The notes under the pieces were generated by a model, which made no database searches, was not told the origin of the DNA, and saw only the letters and a list, made by a program, of their open reading frames with translations. From Litoreibacter albidus (GTDB lineage Bacteria; Pseudomonadota; Alphaproteobacteria; Rhodobacterales; Rhodobacteraceae), in assembly GCF_900107015.1 (NCBI RefSeq), contig NZ_FNOI01000005.1:124001-188000 (forward strand): a DNA stretch of 64,000 nt. Reading direction: 5' to 3'. Position 1 is the first letter of the stretch; each line of letters opens with the position of its first letter. This document shows positions 18,534 to 26,503 of this stretch, piece after piece. Position numbers and translations under genes: made by a program.

Positions 18534-20189
18534 ATGGCAGCCAATCAATTCGTCTACTTCATGGACGGCGTTTCCAAGCAGTATCCTGGCGGCAAGAAGG
18601 TGTTCGAGAACATCCGCCTCAACTTCCTGCCCGGTGTGAAAATCGGTGTCGTGGGTGTTAACGGCTCGGGTAAATCCTCGCTGATGCGCATCATGGCCGG
18701 TCAGGACAAGGACTTCACCGGTGAAGCATGGGCTGCCGAGGGCGCGCATGTCGGCTACTTGCCGCAAGAGCCGAACCTCGACGAAGCCCTAGACGTGCGC
18801 GGCAACGTGATGCTGGGCGTGAAGGCTAAGAAGGACATTCTTGACCGCTACAACGAGCTGGCGATGAACTACTCCGACGAGACCGCCGAGGAAATGGCGA
18901 AGCTCCAAGACGAGATCGACGCCCAAAACCTTTGGGATCTCGACGCGCAAATCGACGTCGCGATGGAAGCGCTGCGCTGCCCACCAGATGACGCCGCCGT
19001 CGAAAGCCTGTCGGGCGGTGAAAAGCGCCGCGTGGCCTTGTGCAAACTGCTGCTCGAGGAACCAGACATGCTGCTCCTCGATGAGCCGACCAACCACCTT
19101 GATGCGGAAACCATCGCGTGGCTGCAAAAGCACCTGATCGACTACAAGGGCACGATCCTGATCGTGACCCACGACCGCTACTTCCTTGATGACATCACCG
19201 GCTGGATTCTGGAGCTCGACCGTGGTCGCGGCATTCCTTACGAGGGCAACTATTCCAGCTGGCTGGAACAGAAAGCCAAGCGTCTGGAGCGCGAGGCCAA
19301 GGAAGACAAGTCGCAGCAGAAAACCCTGCAAAAAGAACTCGAATGGATTCGCGCTGGCGCCAAAGCCCGCCAAGCCAAATCCAAGGCCCGTATCAACGCC
19401 TATAACGAGATGGCCAACCAGTCAGAGCGTGAAAAGCTCGGCAATGCCCAGATCATCATCCCCAATGGCCCCCGTTTGGGCAACAAGGTGATCGAGGTCG
19501 AAAACCTCACCAAAGCCTACGGCGACAAGCTGCTGGTCGAAGACCTGTCTTTCTCCCTGCCTGCGGGTGGGATCGTCGGGGTGATCGGCCCCAACGGCGC
19601 GGGTAAATCCACGCTGTTCCGCATGCTGACAGGGCAAGAACAGCCCGACAGCGGTTCCGTCACTTACGGCGATACCGTGCAGCTTAGCTATGTGGACCAA
19701 TCCCGCGATGCCCTGGCGTCTGACGCCACCGTTTGGGAGGAAATTTCCGACGGTGGCGAGATCATCCAACTGGGTGATGCGCAAATGAACTCCCGCGCCT
19801 ACTGCTCCGCCTTCAATTTCAAGGGCGGCGACCAGCAGAAGAAAGTGGGCCTGCTGTCTGGCGGTGAACGCAACCGTGTGCACATGGCGAAACTCCTCAA
19901 ATCCGGCGGCAACGTGTTGCTGCTCGATGAACCTACCAACGATCTAGACGTGGAAACGTTAAGGGCGCTTGAAGATGCGATTGAGGATTTCGCCGGTTGC
20001 GCCGTGGTCATCTCCCACGACCGCTTCTTCCTCGACCGCCTCTGCACCCACATCCTAGCCTTTGAGGGCGAGGCCCATGTGGAATGGTTCGAAGGCAACT
20101 TCGAGGCCTACGAAGAAGACAAAATCCGTCGTCTTGGGCCGGATTCTGTGGAGCCGAAGCGGGTGAAGTACAAGAAGTTCACGAGGTAA
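18534..20189 (+). CDS. ettA: Energy-dependent translational throttle protein EttA (ABC-F)
   Basis: A 551-residue soluble ABC-F ATPase with two nucleotide-binding domains. Walker A motifs are GVNGSGKSS and GPNGAGKST; signatures are LSGGEKRR and LSGGERNR. LLLDEPTNHLD and LLLDEPTNDLD are the Walker B segments. The arm insertion in domain 1 and the charged linker between domains fit EttA, which binds the ribosomal E site and gates the first peptide bond according to ATP/ADP level. The length matches E. coli EttA (555). A GC-rich hairpin follows the stop codon. Confidence 0.96.
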   Translation: MAANQFVYFMDGVSKQYPGGKKVFENIRLNFLPGVKIGVVGVNGSGKSSLMRIMAGQDKDFTGEAWAAEGAHVGYLPQEPNLDEALDVRGNVMLGVKAKKDILDRYNELAMNYSDETAEEMAKLQDEIDAQNLWDLDAQIDVAMEALRCPPDDAAVESLSGGEKRRVALCKLLLEEPDMLLLDEPTNHLDAETIAWLQKHLIDYKGTILIVTHDRYFLDDITGWILELDRGRGIPYEGNYSSWLEQKAKRLEREAKEDKSQQKTLQKELEWIRAGAKARQAKSKARINAYNEMANQSEREKLGNAQIIIPNGPRLGNKVIEVENLTKAYGDKLLVEDLSFSLPAGGIVGVIGPNGAGKSTLFRMLTGQEQPDSGSVTYGDTVQLSYVDQSRDALASDATVWEEISDGGEIIQLGDAQMNSRAYCSAFNFKGGDQQKKVGLLSGGERNRVHMAKLLKSGGNVLLLDEPTNDLDVETLRALEDAIEDFAGCAVVISHDRFFLDRLCTHILAFEGEAHVEWFEGNFEAYEEDKIRRLGPDSVEPKRVKYKKFTR

Positions 20190-20190
20190 C

Positions 20191-20214
20191 CGTCGCGCCG
20201 CTTGCGGCGCGACG
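20191..20214 (+). terminator. GC-rich hairpin directly after ettA
   Basis: CGTCGCGCCG and CGGCGCGACG form a perfect 10-bp stem around CTTG, beginning one base after the ettA stop. There is no T-run directly after it, so it could be a weak terminator or an mRNA 3' end protecting element. Confidence 0.5.
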
Positions 20215-20299
20215 AGCGCGAGGCAGCGTTTTCTTTGAAACGCGTTCGCGCCCCGTTGAAATCTAGAAATAAAGCCCCCCAGTAACATTTTCTTGAGGA

Positions 20300-20552
20300 G
20301 GTCAGCGGATGCTGGCCGTAGGGCGGGTGAGCAACTCCTGTGGAGCACGGCAAACCCCGCCCACGAACCTTGAAGTGCTTAGCGGTGCTATGTCGAAACC
20401 TTCGCGGGGATTAGGCTAAGGTGGTCCGACTGGGCGACACTCAGCGGGTGCCCGCCGAAGGTAGGTTCGAGTGATCATAGGACCATGCCAAACCGCCGAT
20501 CGTGGGGCGGGATACAAATACGGAGTTACTGTAGTAGCTCATCTGGATGAGC
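20300..20552 (+). ncRNA. Candidate structured RNA of unknown class
   Basis: No convincing ORF covers this stretch, but it is packed with pairings. GGTCAGC/GCTGGCC (20300-20306 with 20311-20317) and GGGCGGG/CCCGCCC (20321-20327 with 20356-20362) are 7-bp stems. CCCGCCCACGA (20356-20366) can alternatively pair with TCGTGGGGCGGG (20500-20511). ACCTTCG/CGAAGGT (20398-20404 with 20456-20462) crosses TGGTCC/GGACCA (20422-20427 with 20480-20485), giving a pseudoknot. GCTCAT/ATGAGC (20537-20542 with 20547-20552) closes the 3' end. It is followed by a 31-codon ORF and a terminator. The class is not recognised; a riboswitch-like leader or a HEARO/omega-RNA-like relic are options. Confidence 0.4.
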
Positions 20553-20571
20553 GTTGTTAAGGATCACTCCA

Positions 20572-20667
20572 ATGCAATTTTCATTCAAGTTGAAAGGGCG
20601 AGTGCGTTATTCCGACGTTGTTGGAACAATTTCACTCTTGCTGGCGATTTTGAGCTTCGTGCTCTGA
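20572..20667 (+). CDS. 31-residue hydrophobic membrane peptide
   Basis: A short ORF with AAGGA eight bases before ATG. The peptide starts MQFSFKLKGRVRYSD (net positive) and continues VVGTISLLLAILSFVL, a single hydrophobic segment of 16 residues that ends the protein. It is placed between the structured RNA candidate and a strong terminator, which supports a real transcript. The size and shape recall small membrane proteins or type I toxins; no homologue is recognised. Confidence 0.5.
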   Translation: MQFSFKLKGRVRYSDVVGTISLLLAILSFVL

Positions 20668-20672
20668 TTGTT

Positions 20673-20699
20673 GGGCGGTCTTCGGACCGCCCTTTCCTC
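20673..20699 (+). terminator. Rho-independent terminator after the 31-residue ORF
   Basis: GGGCGGTC and GACCGCCC form a perfect 8-bp stem closed by the stable TTCG tetraloop, followed by TTTCC. It sits a few bases after the small ORF's stop codon. Confidence 0.75.
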
Positions 20700-20709
20700 C
20701 CCATCCAAC

Positions 20710-20847
20710 CTAAGCCCCCTGCTCGATATCCTCCGGTGCCGGATCGCTGTACCTGTCCATGGTCTGCTCAATAGACTGGTGGAAATTCTTCTCAACCGTC
20801 AGGCACTCCTCGATCTTCGCCACGCCTCGGTCGACGCGCAGAGTCAT
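20710..20847 (-). CDS. Possible small protein (45 residues)
   Basis: A short minus-strand ORF beginning MTLRVDRGVAKIEECL and ending EDIEQGA. The codons resemble those of the neighbours (GAG, AAG, CTG, ATC) and the product is a plausible charged helix. GGAGA lies very close to the ATG. The terminator of the upstream small gene lies between them, so it would need its own promoter. Uncertain. Confidence 0.35.
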   Translation of the reverse strand: MTLRVDRGVAKIEECLTVEKNFHQSIEQTMDRYSDPAPEDIEQGA

Positions 20848-20885
20848 CTTCTCCGACCGTGGCAGACGCCCTTTGGCCAGGGGTA

Positions 20886-20926
20886 AAAACAAAAAAATCG
20901 CCCAGGTTTCCCTGAGCGATTTCTTG
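20886..20926 (-). terminator. Rho-independent terminator of the 61-residue small gene
   Basis: On the minus strand ATCGCTCAGG and CCTGGGCGAT form a 10-bp stem (one G-T pair) with a GAAA loop, followed by a run of T broken by one G. This strong terminator supports transcription of the small gene at 20998-21183. Confidence 0.85.
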
Positions 20927-20997
20927 GGAGGAGGTCCGGTTAAATCGGCCCTAGGTCGGAGCGCAAAACGTGTAGCGAGCGGCGCCCCTGTCGCGAT

Positions 20998-21183
20998 TTA
21001 GGCCGCGACGAATGGGCGAGGTTGGGAGGCGTGTGCCCGACGGGACGCGAACATGATCTGCGTGGCATCGCGGTCAACCGTTGGGAACAACGTAACGCGG
21101 TCAGAGCCGGATTTGCGGATTTGCAGGGCGCGCAGTGCGGTCAAACGGTTGCTGCGGGCTTTTTCGATCAGGGTCACAGTCAT
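20998..21183 (-). CDS. Small basic hypothetical protein
   Basis: A 61-residue basic protein (starts MTVTLIEKARSNRLTALRAL; ends QPRPFVAA). AGGAG lies six bases before the ATG, and a strong terminator follows the gene, so expression is likely. There is no membrane segment. I do not recognise the family. The upstream 21184-21330 stretch is AT-rich, suiting a promoter. Confidence 0.6.
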   Translation of the reverse strand: MTVTLIEKARSNRLTALRALQIRKSGSDRVTLFPTVDRDATQIMFASRRAHASQPRPFVAA

Positions 21184-21614
21184 GACAGTCTCCTAAAGGT
21201 GTTTAACAGAGGGGGAAGAGCTGGTTTATGCATTAATTAGGGCTAAAAATGCACCAATCTCGCAAGTATGTTTCTCCATACCTTAATTTTTTGACATTAA
21301 ATTACCTCAATTCGCGCTCGCAGATGACATGATTTAGGCTCAATTGGCCCAGTTTTGTGCCGCCAAGGGCCAATTCGTCTCAATGTTGACGCCTTCTGGC
21401 GGCGCCGGACCGGAAAAAACTTATGACCCGTCAAACTTTCGTCGGATTTGGCGCGGTTTTCGCCCGCTACAATGCGCCGCTTTCCTGCTTTCTCCGCCGG
21501 AAGCATGACCTTTTGCACGATGCCACCCTATTCCGCGCGCCGTTTGACCCACATCAAAGTCGCGTATTGCTGCATGCCCATACTGGCGCCAAGCGACACA
21601 CTATGGAGCCCCCG
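21184..21614. other. Intergenic stretch, AT-rich, no supportable gene
   Basis: This 430-base gap lies between the divergent 61-residue gene and the DUF465 gene. Its left half (about 21200-21310) is AT-rich and probably holds both promoters. The DUF465 frame is open upstream to 21423, but that part reads like non-coding sequence (Cys/His/Arg-rich, no ribosome site). The only clear structure is the inverted repeat at 21342-21375. Confidence 0.5.
21342..21375. repeat. 9-bp perfect inverted repeat
   Basis: AATTGGCCC (21342-21350) and GGGCCAATT (21367-21375) are perfect inverted copies separated by 16 bases. It may be an operator or a hairpin in the leader of the DUF465 gene. No T-run follows. 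Confidence 0.5.
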
Positions 21615-21845
21615 ATGTCTCATACCCCGCACGAGCTTGCCGAAGAGTTCCCCGACAAGATCAGCCAAATCCATGTCCTGAAAGAAGGGGACGCCCATTT
21701 TCGCAAACTGTTTGACGAATACCACGAGGTGAACCGCGCGGTGCACCGCGCCGAAACCAATGTGGAGCCGACCGACAGCCTGCATGAGGCCGAGTTGCGC
21801 AAGCAGCGTCTGGCGTTGAAGGATTTGATTGCAGCCCTGCTGTAA
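21615..21845 (+). CDS. DUF465 (YdcH family) protein
   Basis: A 76-residue helical protein typical of YdcH/DUF465: ELAEEFPDKISQIHVLKEGDAHFRKLFDEY followed by HEVNRAVHRAE and the C-terminal LRKQRLALKDLI (here listed as separate motifs). Members are small, cytoplasmic and of unknown role. ATG 21615 is chosen because the family starts here; GGAG lies about nine bases upstream. Confidence 0.82.
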   Translation: MSHTPHELAEEFPDKISQIHVLKEGDAHFRKLFDEYHEVNRAVHRAETNVEPTDSLHEAELRKQRLALKDLIAALL

Positions 21846-21862
21846 CCGAAAAAGCTTTACTT

Positions 21863-21915
21863 GTGGGTCGAACCATGCCAAACGCGCCTTGCAACGTTTG
21901 CCTCTTTCGACCCAC
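21863..21915 (+). other. Two-tier hairpin between ydcH-like gene and cspA-like gene
   Basis: GTGGGTCGAA (21863-21872) pairs perfectly with TTCGACCCAC (21906-21915). Inside it CAAACG (21879-21884) pairs with CGTTTG (21895-21900). No T-run follows. It could end the DUF465 transcript or be part of the cold shock mRNA leader, where structured leaders control translation by temperature. Confidence 0.5.
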
Positions 21916-22008
21916 TGTCTTCCCTAATACGGCCGCCAGTCTATCGTCACAGACCAATCGAGCCGGGTTGCCGCGATCATGCGGGCAGCATAATTAAGGA
22001 ATACTACG

Positions 22009-22215
22009 ATGGCTAATGGCACCGTAAAATGGTTTAACTCCACTAAAGGCTTCGGCTTTATCGCTCCAGAAGGTGGCTCCAAGGACGTGTTCGTGCACAT
22101 CTCCGCACTGGAACGCTCCGGTCTGTCCACACTGGACGACAACCAAGCTGTAACTTTCGACATCGAAGCTGGCCGTGACGGCCGCGAGAGCGCAGTGAAC
22201 ATCGCACTGGCATAA
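22009..22215 (+). CDS. Cold shock protein (CspA family)
   Basis: A 68-residue single cold-shock domain. RNA-binding motifs KGFGFI (RNP1) and VFVHIS (RNP2) are intact, as are the KWFN residues near the N-terminus. It binds single-stranded RNA/DNA as an RNA chaperone. AAGGA precedes the ATG, and a strong terminator follows. A structured region lies 90 bases upstream. Confidence 0.95.
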   Translation: MANGTVKWFNSTKGFGFIAPEGGSKDVFVHISALERSGLSTLDDNQAVTFDIEAGRDGRESAVNIALA

Positions 22216-22236
22216 GCCACCGCGATACAGAATTTT

Positions 22237-22274
22237 GGGGCGTGCGAAGGAAACTTCGCGCGCCCTTTTCTTTT
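22237..22274 (+). terminator. Rho-independent terminator of the cold shock gene
   Basis: GGGCG-TGCGAAG and CTTCGC-CGCCC form a long stem around GAAA with one bulge, followed by TTTTCTTTT. Confidence 0.85.
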
Positions 22275-22278
22275 GTCG

Positions 22279-22794
22279 CTACTTCTTCTTCACGAACTCG
22301 GTCAGGATCACGATCCGCTGCCCCTCAACGCGCCCTTCGATGTGACCGGCATTATCTGCAACCAGTGAAATCCCGCGCACAGCCGTCCCGCGCTTGGCGG
22401 TAAATCCCCCGCCCTTCACGGGCAAATCCTTGATCAGCACAACGTTGTCCCCCGCCGACAACAATGCCCCATTGGCGTCGCGGTGCTCCACCGGGACGTC
22501 AGCAGCCCACGCCGCCACATCATCATCCAGATAAACCATATCGAGTGCCTCTTGCGCCCACGCCGCGTCAAGCGTGCGCAGCTGACGGACTGCCTGAACC
22601 TGCACCGCCGGCACCTCGGACCACACCGCCCCTTGCAAACAGCGCCAGTGACTGTCGTCTGCGTCGCCCGACGCACATGTCGCGCAGAGGGCGATAACGT
22701 CGTCACGCGGGTTCACGGCAGACCCGACGCTCGCCTCAGCGCCGCATAGCTCACACGCGCCATTGCTACGCGCCAAAACAGTCTCTGGTATCAT
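22279..22794 (-). CDS. PhnA/YjdM family protein
   Basis: A 171-residue protein with an N-terminal zinc-ribbon-like part (Cys pairs in CELCG and CATC) and a C-terminal SH3-like PhnA domain containing GDNVVLIKDLPVKGGG and KRGTAVRGISLV. The name PhnA is historical; the family is widespread without phosphonate genes and its role is unclear. ATG 22794 has GGGGA upstream. No phn genes are nearby. Confidence 0.88.
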   Translation of the reverse strand: MIPETVLARSNGACELCGAEASVGSAVNPRDDVIALCATCASGDADDSHWRCLQGAVWSEVPAVQVQAVRQLRTLDAAWAQEALDMVYLDDDVAAWAADVPVEHRDANGALLSAGDNVVLIKDLPVKGGGFTAKRGTAVRGISLVADNAGHIEGRVEGQRIVILTEFVKKK

Positions 22795-22911
22795 GTTCTT
22801 ATCCCCATACTTGTCGCTCCGACCTAGCCGAAACCCACCCAAGACACCATCACACATTGGCAGTGCAGGTAGCGCATTGGCAGGGCCATCGCGATCGCCT
22901 AAAAGTCACGC

Positions 22912-24078
22912 ATGTTAGAATATGATATCATAGTCGTCGGCTCCGGCCCCGCAGGTTCCGCCGCTGCAACCACCGCCGCTAAGGCCGGACTGCGGGTCGC
23001 AGTCGTCGACAAGGCCAGCTTCCCGCGTGACAAGCTGTGTGGCGGGTTATTCACGGGTCGCAGCCAAAAGGCGATGCGTGCTATTTTCGGTTTGGAGGTC
23101 AGCGACGATCTGTTCGTGACCACAGACCACATGCGTTTCATGTCCAAGGGGCGCGTGCTGGCAGACATCCCGAATGCCCCGCCCGTCCACCTGACGATGC
23201 GCCGCGACTTTGACGCGATGCTGCACGCAGCAGCCGTTGACGCGGGCGCGGTTCCCCATGTGGGCCAACCCATCACCGAACTGAATGAGCACACCCTAAC
23301 CCTGAGGGACGGCACCGAGCTGGGCTTTCAAGCCTTGATCGGCGCAGACGGGGTGAATTCATTCGTCGCGCGCACATTGTTTGGCCGCCCGTTCGACCCC
23401 GAAAAGATCGGCTTCGGCCTTGAGATAGAAACCCCGCGTACGCCGTCACGCGACGGCGCCGTAGAGATCGACTTTGACGCCGCAAGCTGGGGCTACGGGT
23501 GGTCCTTCCCCAAGCGCAAAACCGTGACGGTCGGCGTCGGGGGTATCAACGTCAAGAACGCTGACATGAAGGCCAATATGGCCACCTATGTGACCCAAAC
23601 AGGCAGCGACGAAGACCTGCGTTACAAAGGGCAGTACCTGCCGTTCGGTGACTACAAACGTAGACCGGGGCGCGCGCATGTATTGCTGGCAGGTGACGCC
23701 GCTGGCCTTGTGGATCCGATCACGGGCGAAGGCATCGCGCTCGCCATGGAAAGCGGCCACCACGCGGCCACCGCCGCCATAGGGGCGTTGCGCGCGGGAC
23801 AGGCGAACGTTGCGCTGGATGAATACATGCGTTTGGTGAAACCCATCCAACGCTCGATTGACCAAGCCAGATTGTGGCGGATGATCATGTTCCCGAAGGC
23901 CACCGAGGGCTATTTCAGAAAAGCGTTCGAGCGGGGAAGCTCGCTGCAAATGAAGTATCTGGAGCTTTTGGCGGGGGAGGCAGAATACGCCGACCTGCGC
24001 GGTGCGCTGTTGCGGCGTATTCCAAAACTTGGATGGCGGCTGTTGAAACACCGCCTTGGATTCAAGGGCCCCGCTTAG
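22912..24078 (+). CDS. Geranylgeranyl-reductase-family FAD-dependent oxidoreductase
   Basis: A 388-residue flavoprotein. The FAD-binding GSGPAGSAAA is at residues 10-19, RDKLCGG follows, and the second FAD motif GDAAGLVDPITGEGI is near residue 265. These fit the geranylgeranyl reductase / digeranylgeranylglycerolipid reductase family (FixC-like). Members reduce isoprenoid chains or related lipids; no bacteriochlorophyll gene is nearby, so the substrate is open. The stop shares TTAG with the convergent dodecin gene. Confidence 0.87.
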   Translation: MLEYDIIVVGSGPAGSAAATTAAKAGLRVAVVDKASFPRDKLCGGLFTGRSQKAMRAIFGLEVSDDLFVTTDHMRFMSKGRVLADIPNAPPVHLTMRRDFDAMLHAAAVDAGAVPHVGQPITELNEHTLTLRDGTELGFQALIGADGVNSFVARTLFGRPFDPEKIGFGLEIETPRTPSRDGAVEIDFDAASWGYGWSFPKRKTVTVGVGGINVKNADMKANMATYVTQTGSDEDLRYKGQYLPFGDYKRRPGRAHVLLAGDAAGLVDPITGEGIALAMESGHHAATAAIGALRAGQANVALDEYMRLVKPIQRSIDQARLWRMIMFPKATEGYFRKAFERGSSLQMKYLELLAGEAEYADLRGALLRRIPKLGWRLLKHRLGFKGPA

Positions 24079-24278
24079 TCTTCAAGTACGAAGGTTACTT
24101 TCAAGATCACGCGGTATTCAGAGATCTTGCCGTCTTTGACTGTGCATTTTTGATCTTGGACCCAAGCGCCCTCTACGTTCTTCAGGGTTTTGGACGCCCG
24201 CTCAACGCCTTGCTGGATCGCATCCTCAAAGCTTTTTGTTGAGGACGAAATAACTTCTGTAACGCGTGCAATCGACAT
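24075..24278 (-). CDS. Dodecin family protein
   Basis: A 67-residue protein of the usual dodecin size. It starts SIARVTEVISSSTKSFEDAI and includes GAWVQDQKC, where the tryptophan stacks on flavin in known dodecins. Dodecins form hollow dodecamers that store flavin or CoA. It ends in the conserved YRVILKVTFVLE strand. Confidence 0.93.
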   Translation of the reverse strand: MSIARVTEVISSSTKSFEDAIQQGVERASKTLKNVEGAWVQDQKCTVKDGKISEYRVILKVTFVLED

Positions 24279-24363
24279 TTTGACTTCTCCGGTTTGAATA
24301 TGGACCTTGGTTATACCCCAAACTCAACTTGTGCTGGCGGGGAAAATCCGGTCAAGTCCGGCC

Positions 24364-24933
24364 ATGCTTGATCCATATTTCTTCGGGTACGGGTCGCTGG
24401 TAAACGCCGCGACGCACACGTACCGCTCCACCCATCCCGCGCAACTGAATGGCTGGCGGCGCGTATGGCGCCACACCTCCCTGCGCGACCAAGCGTTCCT
24501 AAGCGTGACCCCCGCAGAGGGCGCACAGATTGACGGGTTGATTGCAGAGGTGCCGAATTCCGACTGGCAAGTGCTCGACTTGCGCGAAACAGGCTACTTC
24601 CGCAGCAACCTTGACGCGACGCAGCTAAAGCACAGCGCAGGTGCGGTTGATGTGCAAATGTATCAGACCCAGCCGGAGCTTCAGGCCACGCCAGACGTGC
24701 GCCACCCCATCCTGCTCAGCTATCTCGATGTAGTCGTTCAGGGCTTTCTGGAGGTATTCGGTGAAGACGGCGCCGAACGCTTTTTTGAGACGACTGATGG
24801 TTGGGACACGCCCGTATTGAACGACCGTTCAAATCCGCGCTATCCCCGCAGTCAAATTCTGACCACATCGCAGACTGCGTTGGTCGACGCAAAGCTCGCC
24901 CACATCGGCGCACAGATCATCACACCCCGCTAA
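24364..24933 (+). CDS. Gamma-glutamylcyclotransferase (AIG2-like) family protein
   Basis: A 189-residue protein. The N-terminal FFGYGSLVN is the substrate-binding loop of the gamma-glutamylcyclotransferase fold. [12 protein letters not shown] and [18 protein letters not shown] are also typical, the latter near the catalytic acidic residue. ATG 24364 is preferred over 24307 because the family starts just before FGYGS. Its stop shares CTAA with the convergent glpK. Confidence 0.78.
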   Translation: MLDPYFFGYGSLVNAATHTYRSTHPAQLNGWRRVWRHTSLRDQAFLSVTPAEGAQIDGLIAEVPNSDWQVLDLRETGYFRSNLDATQLKHSAGAVDVQMYQTQPELQATPDVRHPILLSYLDVVVQGFLEVFGEDGAERFFETTDGWDTPVLNDRSNPRYPRSQILTTSQTALVDAKLAHIGAQIITPR

Positions 24934-26414
24934 ACGGCCATCGTTGCGGCCACTGCTCGCTTCCAGCCGGCATATTTTGCGTCGCGGGTCGGGTCGTCCA
25001 TATTCGGCTCAAACCGATGCTCCAACGCCCAGTTTTGGGCAAAGCCTTCCATGTCGGGGTAAAGTCCGGCCCGCCACCCAGCCAGCCAAGCCGCACCTAA
25101 TGCCGTCGTTTCCAACACCTCTGGGCGGTCCACTTGTGCACCGATGATATCGCTGAGGAATTGCATCGCCCAGTCGCTAGCCGTCATTCCGCCGTCCACG
25201 CGCAACACATCTTTGCCGTCCCCGCCCCAATCGTCTTTCATGGCCTCTAGCAGGTCGCGGGTCTGATACCCCACGCTCTCAAGCGCAGCGCGGGCGAACT
25301 CCTCTGGGCCGGTGCCCCGCGTCAGCCCGAAAATCGCGCCGCGACAATCAGCATCCCAATAGGGCGCGCCTAGGCCGGTGAATGCTGGGACCATGATCAC
25401 ATTCTGGCCAGTATCGGCCTTCTCAGCGAGCGGCTGTGTTTCCCCAGCCTCGCGAATGATCTTGATCCCGTCGCGCAGCCATTGGACGACCGCGCCCGCG
25501 ATGAAAATAGATCCCTCCAACGCGTAGGTCGGCTTGCCATCGAATTGATAAGCGATGGTCGTTAGCATCCGGTTCTTTGACGCCACCGGCGTCTCTCCGG
25601 TGTTCAGCAGCGCAAAGCACCCCGTGCCGTAGGTTGACTTCATCATGCCAGGTTGGAAGCAAGCCTGCCCGACCGTGGCCGCCTGCTGATCGCCCGCCAC
25701 GCCCAAGATGGGCAACGGCTTGCCAAACAGATCCGCGCGGCACATGCCGAAATCGTCAGAGCAATTCTTTACCTCCGGCAGCATACCCATCGGAATGCCC
25801 AGCATATCGCAGATGGACGTGCTCCAGCGGCCTTTTCGGATGTCATAAAGCAAGGTCCGCGCCGCGTTGGTCGCGTCGGTCACATGTGCGGCGCCGCCTG
25901 TCATCTTCCAGATCAGGAAGCTATCAACCGTCCCGAACAGCAGCTCACCCGACTCGGCACGGGCCCGCGCGCCCTCCACGTTCTCCAGTATCCAGCGCAG
26001 CTTGGTGCCGGAAAAATACGGGTCCAAAAGCAGTCCCGTCCGTTCGGTGAACATCGCCTCATGACCTGCATCGCGCAGTTCACGGCAGTAGTCCGAGGTC
26101 CGCCGATCCTGCCAAACAATAGCGTTGTACACCGGCTCGCCGGTAGTCTTGTCCCACACCAGCGTGGTTTCGCGCTGGTTGGTGATCCCGATGGCCGCGA
26201 TCTGTTCAGCGGTGAGCCCCGCGCGTTCAATCGCCGAGCGGCAAGTCCCCGCCGTTGTGGACCACAGATCGGCGGGGTCGTGCTCCACCCAGCCCGACTT
26301 CGGGAAATGCTGGGTGAACTCTTCTTGAGCGGTGGCGACAATCTTCATGTCTTGGTCGAAAATAATGGCGCGACTTGATGTCGTTCCCTGATCAATCGCT
26401 AGAATATGGTTCAT
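24930..26414 (-). CDS. glpK: Glycerol kinase
   Basis: A 494-residue FGGY-family kinase of usual length. The N-terminal phosphate loop [15 protein letters not shown], the glycerol-binding [10 protein letters not shown] and WQDRRT, and the C-terminal [16 protein letters not shown] are all present. It phosphorylates glycerol to glycerol 3-phosphate in the cytoplasm. No glpF or glpD lies next to it here. Confidence 0.97.
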   Translation of the reverse strand: MNHILAIDQGTTSSRAIIFDQDMKIVATAQEEFTQHFPKSGWVEHDPADLWSTTAGTCRSAIERAGLTAEQIAAIGITNQRETTLVWDKTTGEPVYNAIVWQDRRTSDYCRELRDAGHEAMFTERTGLLLDPYFSGTKLRWILENVEGARARAESGELLFGTVDSFLIWKMTGGAAHVTDATNAARTLLYDIRKGRWSTSICDMLGIPMGMLPEVKNCSDDFGMCRADLFGKPLPILGVAGDQQAATVGQACFQPGMMKSTYGTGCFALLNTGETPVASKNRMLTTIAYQFDGKPTYALEGSIFIAGAVVQWLRDGIKIIREAGETQPLAEKADTGQNVIMVPAFTGLGAPYWDADCRGAIFGLTRGTGPEEFARAALESVGYQTRDLLEAMKDDWGGDGKDVLRVDGGMTASDWAMQFLSDIIGAQVDRPEVLETTALGAAWLAGWRAGLYPDMEGFAQNWALEHRFEPNMDDPTRDAKYAGWKRAVAATMAV

Positions 26415-26503
26415 TGATCTGCTCCTTATGTACCACCGCCTCAGGCGCGCCCATTAGCTACCGCATACTTCATGCCGTCAAGGCCGCGCCATAAGGTGTG
26501 CGG

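Noticed and set aside
21423-21614. N-terminal extension of the DUF465 protein
   Set aside because: The extension has no ribosome site and unlike composition; the family begins at 21615.
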